This document shows positions 56,919 to 64,000 of a DNA stretch of 64,000 nt, piece after piece. Where the stretch lies: NCBI GenBank assembly GCA_003550325.1, contig QKWP01000342.1, forward strand, positions 204,244 to 268,243. The letters run 5' to 3'. The position numbers were made by a program, and so were the translations under genes. The notes under the pieces are model-generated. The model saw only the letters and a program-made list of their open reading frames with translations. It was not told the origin of the DNA and made no database searches. The DNA comes from Gigaspora rosea. Lineage: Eukaryota > Glomeromycota > Glomeromycetes > Diversisporales > Gigasporaceae. Every line of letters begins with the position of its first letter. Positions within the stretch are counted from its first letter, which is position 1.

Positions 56919-57403
56919 TTTTAACAGTCTTGCTGGTGTTATCTTTAGTATTTATAACAACTATAGTTGTTATTTATTTTTACCAATACAACCCGACTAC
57001 CCTAGCTTTTTGCTTTTTGTAACGCCTAGAAGCAACCTGTCTCACCAACTACTACAGTGGTCAAAAACCTTCTTAGCCAATTTTCAGACTGCTGCACTAT
57101 GAGTTCATATAGTATCTCATAATATCAGAACTTAGGCCTCACATTACGTTTCGTAACTTCAGTTATTCCAAATCAGGTTCTGTTACAGCCCTTGTCGCTA
57201 TGACTTTGATTGTAGATTGCAGCCCATTCTAGGAATTAAGTCTGTCAATTGATGTCTCAGGTTTCTATATCCTATGGTGTTGCAGTTCTCTAATTTAGTT
57301 TAGCCTAGCTGGCTTTCTTAAAATTACCGCCACTTGGATTTGAACTAGCAACCTTGCGATTTGCAACCTTAAAGTATAACCGCTATGCTATCAAACCAAG
57401 GCC
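56919..57403 (-). mobile_element. Retroposon C: tRNA-headed SINE-like element
   Basis: On the minus strand the unit starts at 57403 with a tRNA-like head and ends in an A run (T run through 56916-56922). TTTAAATAAATTT is duplicated at 56906-56918 and 57404-57416. The 485-bp body is richer in G+C than the flanks. Confidence 0.85.
57336..57393 (-). promoter_or_regulatory. tRNA-like pol III promoter of retroposon C
   Basis: Minus-strand A-box-like TGATAGCATAGCGG (57393-57380) and B box CTAGTTCAAATCC (57348-57336). Confidence 0.82.
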
Positions 57404-57713
57404 TTTAAATAAATTTACTTTAAGCAACTTTAATTAATTACATAGTAAAATTTGGACTTTACTATATAGCAACTGTAATCGATTATAGAATCTAAGTGGT
57501 TTTGAGTTTTTTTAATATTATAAAAGATAAAATTTGATTGGTTAATAGTTTTATCACAGGGGGAGTTGAACCTATATAAATACTAATTAGGTAATTTACT
57601 GCACTTTTCTAGAAACCCTATAAGGGCAAAGTAATAGTAGTAGTTTAAAATAATACTCTAACTGCAAGTATATAGTAAAGCTATAGCACAAATTACTTAA
57701 TAATTACCAGGGC

Positions 57714-58487
57714 TAGTGTTTCTTATACCCAACCCAAGACCCAAACCTGACCTTGCAAGCTGGGTCAAACAATAATTTTTTGAACCCAACTGGATTTGTG
57801 TCATAAGAGAGACCCAGGCTTATAGTACCCAGACTAATCTGGTTTATAAAAAATTGGTTTTTTTTCTTTATGATAATCTAAACATTAACGGTAAAATTGT
57901 ATGAAGCAAAATTTTTTATAGCATAAATTGTACAAGAAAATGTTTTTATAGCACAAATTGCATGTTGATTATTTCACTAAATCTTTTTCAAAATATTAGA
58001 ATTAAAAATTGCAAAATAAACAAATTAATTTTTTTCATATATATATATGATGCTTGAAATTTAGAGTTTGTGACCACAACCTGTTAGAATTTTGTAGCAT
58101 AGTATATATACTACAGACCAAGGATAAATATGTGAAAAATATATATATTTTTATTATTATTATTATTATTATTATTCAGCAAAACCGAGTTTAGCTTTTG
58201 TTGGTTATAAATTATTTGCGAAAGGGCTTTATTCTACCTAGGTTCACTTGTTACAAGTTTTTAGTGATACAAGTCATTAATTAACCTGTGACAGGGAGTG
58301 CATTTTGCTTAGTAAATTTTTTAAAAATGCTTATTTTTATGTGAGTAAAGTATACTTATACCAGTTCCGGTTCAGGTCAGATATCAAATATTTGTGTACT
58401 GGTTTATACTTGGACCCAGACTGGTTTTCCAGTTCGAATTTGGGTTTTTGCTAAAACTCGGCCTAACCCGGCCTGTAAAGAACACTA
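57714..58487. mobile_element. hAT-like element, TAGTGTTYYTT ends (774 bp)
   Basis: Left TAGTGTTTCTTATACCCAAC and reverse-complemented right TAGTGTTCTTTACAGGCCGG; both ends are rich in CCCAACCC/GGGTT. A (TTA)n microsatellite sits at 58150-58178. The flanking octamers do not match convincingly, so the target duplication is lost or the ends are slightly wrong. Confidence 0.6.
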
Positions 58488-58569
58488 CCAAAAACAAATA
58501 AGACAGTATTGTAGGATTTGTGACTTTGGGCAGTTCTGGATTAGACAATATATAGGTTATATATATATA

Positions 58570-59180
58570 AGAGCCTAGATAGTATAATGAAGAGAACCAA
58601 CATATTGTAAAAAGAATCTATCTTTGAAGTTAATCAAAATTTTTACTATATTCTTTAAGTCAAATGATTAACTCACTCCAAGCAATAATATAATTGATTA
58701 ATGATTTAAAAAATTAAAAAAATTCTATTAAGTAAAGGTTTTTTGTATTCTAATTAAAGTTGTAGAAGAAGTTCTTCTAATTCTAATAGTAGTTGGTTTA
58801 TTAAAATTGGCTTGGTGGGTCCCAAAATGCTTGAGAATAAAGTAGAAAATATAAGTATCTGCTTTACTATTAAACAAAGTATTATAAACTATAATACTTT
58901 TGTATAATAGTAAATTTGCAAATTCTTATATTCTCTTCTTTGATCCCAAGTATCTTGGGATTCACCAAGCTAATTTTAATGAACTAACTACTATTAGAAT
59001 CAGAAGAATCTCCTTCACAACTTTCAATTAGAATACAAATAGAATCTTCTTTAATCTTTAAAAAATTTTTAACTAATCATATTATTGCTTTAAATAATAA
59101 TATAATTTTACAAAGGTTGTAAAGATAAAAACTATATTAATTTTAAAAGAAGATTCTTTTCAAACTACTTGGAGTTAAGA
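58570..59180. repeat. Large palindrome 1, centre ~58895
   Basis: The two arms, each up to about 290 bases, pair throughout; for instance AATTCTAATAGTAGTTGGTT in the left arm against AATTCTAATAGTAGTTAGTT-like text in the right arm (reverse-complemented GATTCTAATAGTAGTTAGTT). The loop is about 10-20 bases. Confidence 0.85.
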
Positions 59181-59930
59181 ACTAAAACTTTAAACTAAAG
59201 ATTATTAAATGCTAAAAAATATATATTTAAAATTTAAAGAAAGATTTATATGTATATTTTTAAATAATTTAATTTAATTCATGATTTGTCTAAGAATCAG
59301 TGAAATAATATAGTAAATTATAAGGAAATTTACAATTGATTTTTGCCTTTTTTGAAATCTGGAGTTTTCCAAAAGACAAACCAATTTTCTACTAAGTAAA
59401 CATCTCTTTTAAATTAAATAAACATTGTAAAGAAAAAAACTCTGGTCATAATAGCAGTTAAATTATTAAAATTGGCCTAGTGGATTACAAAATATAAGCA
59501 TTTTTGACTTTGTAACTATATGGTGTAAACAAAAAAGTAAATATATAATCATAAAGACAAAAATGGTTATATCTCATGACCCACTGGGCTGGTTTTAATA
59601 ATTTATCTGCTATTATGACTAGAATTATTTTTTTTACAACTTTACTTAATATAAAAGATATGTTTACTTAATAGAAAACAGTTTGTTATTGGGAAACTCC
59701 AGATTCCAAAAAAGGCAAAAATGTATAGTAAATATATCTCACAGTTTAATTTGTTTTTTTATTAGTTCTTAGGCAGATCATGAATTGATAGATTTATTTG
59801 CATAAATTTATATATAAAATTGGATAAGTCAACTTGTTTAACTTATATATAACAACATTTTAAACTTCTAAACAAAGAATATGTTCTGTAAATATTAATA
59901 ATTGTTATCTGTTTAGAGAGTTTAAAAGAT
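59181..59930. repeat. Large palindrome 2, centre ~59545
   Basis: The arms of about 350 bases share TTTTTGCCTTTTTTGAAATC (left) with TTTTTGCCTTTTTTGGAATC (right, reverse-complemented), and AATTCATGATTTGTCTAAGA with AATTCATGATCTGCCTAAGA. It abuts palindrome 1 and shares TTAAAATTGGCYTRGTGG with it. Confidence 0.85.
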
Positions 59931-60344
59931 TCAAAAATTGACTTTTATAAATAGCTTGTAGATGTGTTTAGTATTTGATTTGTACTGGATTGATTGATTA
60001 TATGTTAAAAAATTTTGGTTATATTTTAAATATTTTTAACTTGTTTAAATAATTCAGTTTTTTTATTTCAAATTATTATAAATTATTTTAGCCTATTAAC
60101 TAATTCAGCATCAGTTGGTCTGTTTTGAGGTTTTGCATATAAGCATTTGTTCATCAGATCCAAAAATAATTAAAAAACTTCATATCTAATTTGGGTATAT
60201 AACCTAGACAAATACATATTCCTAGATCTTTATTGTTTGGAATATTATAATATGGATATTCAGTAAAAACTTCTAATAGAATTATTTTAAACAAATATAT
60301 ACCTGATTTTTAGTAAATTCTGGAGGGTGGAGTCAAATTTGTAA

Positions 60345-60945
60345 TTTGTTAAATTATTCAAATTAATTTTAATTTAAATTAATGGACTTAATTAGGCATC
60401 GCATACTGCGATGCGCTTGAATATCACACCTCAATAATCTACTAATTAAATTTGAAAATAGATGTAATGTGCAAATTTTTTTGTGTAACAAAATAAAGAA
60501 ATTTTTTATAAAATTTGTAATATCAAAAATTTCATCTACTTAACCACTTTTTATGCTCTAACAAAAAAAATTTCTTGCAAAATTTTGTATATAATATTAT
60601 TTATTCTAACTTCTAATACTAACCCTTACCCTAACCTTATATTAATTTAAATTTTTGTTATATAGAACATTTGTTACACAGATCTACAAACTATGTTTAC
60701 ATATATGTGTGCGATGAATTAGCATATCGCAGAGTGTGTTGTATATATTTATTCTAAATTAATTTGAACAATTCAAATATTCAAATTAATTTTAATTTGT
60801 ATTAGTTCAAATCAATTTGAATATTCATATTAATTTTAATTTGACTCAATTTAAATCAATTCAAATTAATTCAAATCTATTCAAATATTCATATTAATTT
60901 TATATTTGAATCTTTTAAATCAATTTGAATATTTATAGGATGATA
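60345..60945. repeat. TTCAAATTAATTTTAATTTG repeat split by a MITE
   Basis: Loose ~23-bp tandem units lie at 60345-60382 and 60745-60945. The intervening part is the MITE listed next. Confidence 0.6.
60385..60745. mobile_element. MITE with reversed telomere-like core
   Basis: Left ATTAGGCATCGCATACTGCG and the reverse-complemented right region ACTCTGCGATATGCTAATTC with ATCGCACACA pair imperfectly. The interior holds TTGCAAAATTTTGTATATAA and ACCCTTACCCTAACC (about 60625). Confidence 0.5.
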
Positions 60946-61035
60946 ATTTTTTGTATTTACAGAATTTTGAAAAAATCATAGAATTGGCTTATAAAATTGC
61001 AATTTTTGGTTGGAATTTAGATTCTTGCTCAGCAT

Positions 61036-61597
61036 TAGTGTTCCACATAATTTGGACTGGGCAGGTATTTTTTTAAAGATCCAGACCTGGTCCAAACTTT
61101 GATTCAGATCTAAAGTTAGGGCCCAAACTTGTATAGCTTAGATCTGGGTCCAGTCCGGATCCATGAAATTTCAAAATTTATAGATGCTATAGTTGACAAA
61201 GCCCTAATGTTCTCACTTAAAAAATAAAAAAGAAAGAAAAAACAAGATTACAGCAGTTTTCATAAATTCTGGGACACTTGATAAAAATTAGCTGAATGAT
61301 TTTTTATTAACTCATGCAAAGCTATGTGAAAGCTAAAAAATTTTAAAATTTTATTTTTATAAATTAACGCTGCGTAAAATATATTTAAACTGATAGGAAA
61401 ATGCATAAAAAAAAAGAAAATTCTAAAATCAGCCAATCAGCAATCATTATTATTTTAATAAGACCAGACCGGGTATTACCCAAGCGGATCTTTGTGGGTC
61501 TGAACAATATCGATTCTGATAAGTCAAGGGTCCGAACTTGGTCCGTAACAGACCAGACCGGATCTTGGACTGGACATGGATCTTTTGCGGAACACTA
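61036..61597. mobile_element. hAT-like MITE (562 bp), 8-bp TSD
   Basis: TAGTGTTCCACATAATTTGG at the left and, reverse-complemented, TAGTGTTCCGCAAAAGATCC at the right, flanked by CTCAGCAT at 61028-61035 and 61598-61605. GGTCCAGTCC/GGACCAGACC motifs line both ends. Short overlapping frames at 61401-61740 are by-products. Confidence 0.94.
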
Positions 61598-61605
61598 CTC
61601 AGCAT

Positions 61606-62185
61606 AAACCTGGCTAACATTAATTTTGGCCGGAATCTACAACTATAATGCTGGCCGGTTTGTGTAATTCTGGTCAAATTGCAGAATTTTGCATAATTAT
61701 CATATTGCATGGACGGAAGAAAATCATCGTCCCTGAGCATAGTGGTCGTACCCTAGGGTACAATAACCGGTTAACTGTTAGGCTATCTGGATACCCGAAT
61801 TATAAAACTGATAAACAGAGGTATTTGGTTAACTTAAGATATAATATAGGATAATATGGTAAAATACAATTATAATAAAAATTTAATTTGTGTATTATTT
61901 ATATACAAGCATCACTCGGTGTAAAAATTGTCTACATCATAAATTTAATGTATTTTAAATAAGAACATGATTTAAATATTTCGTTTGTTTATTATATTTG
62001 TTTAATAGATGATATAAATCAATTATACTTTAACTTACACTGGCTTTTAGTTTTTTGTAAGTATAATAATAATTATTATATTATATATCTGAATATAGTA
62101 AGTACTTTATGTTTTTATTACATACTTTACATATACAGAATACTATATGCAGATCATGTAATAAATTACTGATAATAATTACTTA
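61606..62185. other. No recognisable gene
   Basis: A lone AATCATCGTCCCTG end (61720-61733) resembles the hAT-like end at 37798. Nothing else is seen. Confidence 0.4.
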
Positions 62186-62194
62186 TTGTTCCTA

Positions 62195-62290
62195 GTGATA
62201 CGGGTCAACCCCAGCCCAACGGCCGGGTCGATGGGCGGGTCGACCCTCAGCCCGCACCTTTGTGGGCCGGGCCGGTTGGTATGAGAAGTG
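62195..62290. repeat. GC-rich island, GGGTCGACC dyads
   Basis: GTGATACGGGTCAACCCCAG through GGGCCGGGCCGGTTGGTAT is over 60% G+C in an otherwise very AT-rich region, with several internal dyads. It may be what is left of a hAT-like GC-ended MITE. Confidence 0.5.
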
Positions 62291-62717
62291 TTAGAATCGA
62301 TTATCTTCTAAAGCATATTTCAACCAGGAATTAAATAAAAATCGGCTAGTCATTTATAATAATATAAGAGAATTGGCTTATTTAGGTGATAAACTGCAAA
62401 TAGCGAATATGGGCAATGGACTAAGAAAACCCGTCTTTGAAGGGGGTTTTCCATTTTGAGAAAATGGCGATTATTTGTCTGTGAAACCTAAATTTTACCC
62501 CTGAATTTTTTGTTTATTTTTAGATATCAATTACTGAATAAACAATGTCATGTGATTATGAAACACTGATTGACCAATTGAGTCATCAATCTTTAGTTGT
62601 AAATCTATTTTTAGAACACGCTCGTTAAAAAATTGGTTTAATTCAAGTTAAAATATTTCGATAAATTATTATATTAATGTAGGGTAAAAAGTGAAATACA
62701 TATAGATATAAACTAGA

Positions 62718-62802
62718 GATGGGTAAAATGCGCATTTTATAATAAAATGCACATGAATGCGCATTAATGCGCATGATATATAAAATGCGCATGATACCAC
62801 AT
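62718..62802. repeat. ATGCGCAT palindromic cluster
   Basis: Five copies of AATGCGCAT or its variants occur in 85 bases, in both orientations. Confidence 0.65.
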
Positions 62803-63040
62803 GATAAAAAAATTTTTTAATTTTTATCTTTATTATTGAAAATATATCTAAATAAAGATACTATATATTGATTCTTAATCAGATTTTGCCTATATATATA
62901 TATAAATTTTTACAAATTTGCTAATTGTAAACTTCATTGTTGCTATCTTATATAATTTGACACCTGACCCGTGGCTCCGCCACGTGAGCTTTGTATAAAA
63001 TTTTAGAACTTAGTTAAAATCTGTAAATTCGCATTAGGAC

Positions 63041-63404
63041 ACGCAAAGTTGATTTTTCGTTTTGCATTGCCCGCCGTCCCACTTTTTCAATTTTTTTCAA
63101 TTTTTTTTATTTTTATTTATTTTTTTTTAGTTTCCAATTGTGCCAATTGTTCGATTTTTGACACTTATTTTTTCCTGCTATTTTCATCTGATAGGGACTT
63201 TAATTTCCCGTAATTGTCTGATAGGACTGACAGGAAACATATGACTGCTGACCCAATTTTTTGATCCTTGTTATGCAAAATGAAAATTTAACCTTGTATA
63301 ACCTTAAATGTGAACACCATTCTATTTGCAAAAAAAGAAGAAAAATCCGCCGTCCGTCCCGAATTTTAAAATCCATAATGCAAAACAAAAAATTAACTTT
63401 GCAT
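63041..63404. mobile_element. MITE, ATGCAAAGTTAATTTTTTGT ends, copy 2
   Basis: Left ACGCAAAGTTGATTTTTCGT and reverse-complemented right ATGCAAAGTTAATTTTTTGT; both continue TTTTGCATT, then CGCCGTCC-type text. Same family as 38381-38705. Confidence 0.82.
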
Positions 63405-63824
63405 ATAATATTTATAAATATGCTGAGTTGGTTTGCGTTGAATCGTCACAAAAAATTTTGTTACTGAACATACTATTCTAATAATTACAGTATATGATTA
63501 AGATTGAGTTAGTTTGCATTAAAATTAAGTTATTATAAAATTCTGCCACAGAATTCACACTCTATTTCAATATGGTTGAGCCAGTTTTTATTAGAATTAT
63601 TTTGATTTTTATCATGAGTTTTTATAAAAAAATTCTATTACAAAATTTGTTCGCTATACTAGCAATTGCAATATATAGTGGCTTAGTTTGAATAAGTATA
63701 AGCTAACTATAAAAAGTTTTTACAAAGCTCATTACTCCAATAACAAATACTGTAGTATGTAGCTTAGTTTTATTAGTGAATGCCAGTTGTTAAAATAAAT
63801 AGTTCATTTATCACCTTTTGAACA

Positions 63825-63998
63825 TAACCGTAATTTATTGGTTAGTAGATCGACAAAACTACGAGTCACTGAGAAAATTTGTTGATTATCAGATAATCTG
63901 GGCGGCAAAAATTCCGACCAAAAATTCTAGAAATAAATCATTAAATATTTGATTGAATGTAACTTTTTTTGATATTCGCTAATTTATTCACTATTTTT
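63825..63998 (+). repeat. Dispersed repeat R3, copy 2 (runs to window end)
   Basis: Copy of 44655-44800. It reaches the end of the window, so its true extent is unknown. Confidence 0.65.
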
Positions 63999-64000
63999 TT

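Noticed and set aside
61401..61854. Three overlapping ORFs near 61.5 kb
   Set aside because: They run across the right end and target duplication of the hAT-like MITE.

Overview
The window looks like a repeat-choked, AT-rich stretch of a fungal nuclear genome, most likely an arbuscular mycorrhizal fungus (Glomeromycotina, Rhizophagus/Gigaspora type). The grounds are a decayed F-box plus 28-residue leucine-rich-repeat gene with the N-terminal pattern common in these fungi, a decayed MULE/FAR1-type transposase, a LINE with an RRM-like ORF1 and an RNase H domain, a Gypsy element, short introns of 67-77 bases with GT..AG ends, and TTAGGG-type motifs. Species assignment is inference. I see no rRNA, no functional tRNA, no CRISPR array and nothing operon-like.

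Layout: 1-6.3 kb is a broken LINE (ORF1 tail, then endonuclease, reverse transcriptase, RNase H and zinc-finger remains of ORF2). 6.8-8.5 kb holds a minus-strand retroposon, two abutting MITEs and a minisatellite. 8.8-10.5 kb is the F-box/LRR pseudogene. 12-17.4 kb holds several MITEs and a ~190-bp satellite array broken by a hAT-like insertion, which itself carries a complete tRNA-headed retroposon. 17.4-18.55 kb is a strand-asymmetric T-rich repeat. 18.57-20.2 kb is the MULE pseudogene, followed by two unrecognised ORFs, the second split by a MITE. 23.4-29.05 kb is a Gypsy-type LTR retrotransposon broken by an LTR-like insert and by a hAT MITE. 30.83-31.52 kb contains the only gene that looks intact: a minus-strand, four-exon gene for a predicted 159-residue secreted protein. 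32-49 kb is almost entirely non-coding repeats. 49.6-55.1 kb is a segmental tandem duplication with GC-richer minisatellites and a TIR element whose empty sites are visible in sister copies. 55-64 kb has another tRNA-headed retroposon, hAT-like elements, two large adjacent fold-backs and further MITEs.

The strongest themes are: (i) four retroposons with A-rich tails and 12-14 bp target-site duplications, three of them with clear tRNA-like pol III heads; (ii) many TIR elements with readable target duplications (TA for pogo/Tc1-like, 8 bp for hAT-like), often nested; (iii) a telomere-like core (TTAGGGTTAGG ... AGTTTATACC) shared by MITEs whose terminal repeats are unrelated; (iv) one probable small secreted (effector-type) protein gene. 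All readings are by eye; boundaries given as approximate could shift by a few bases.
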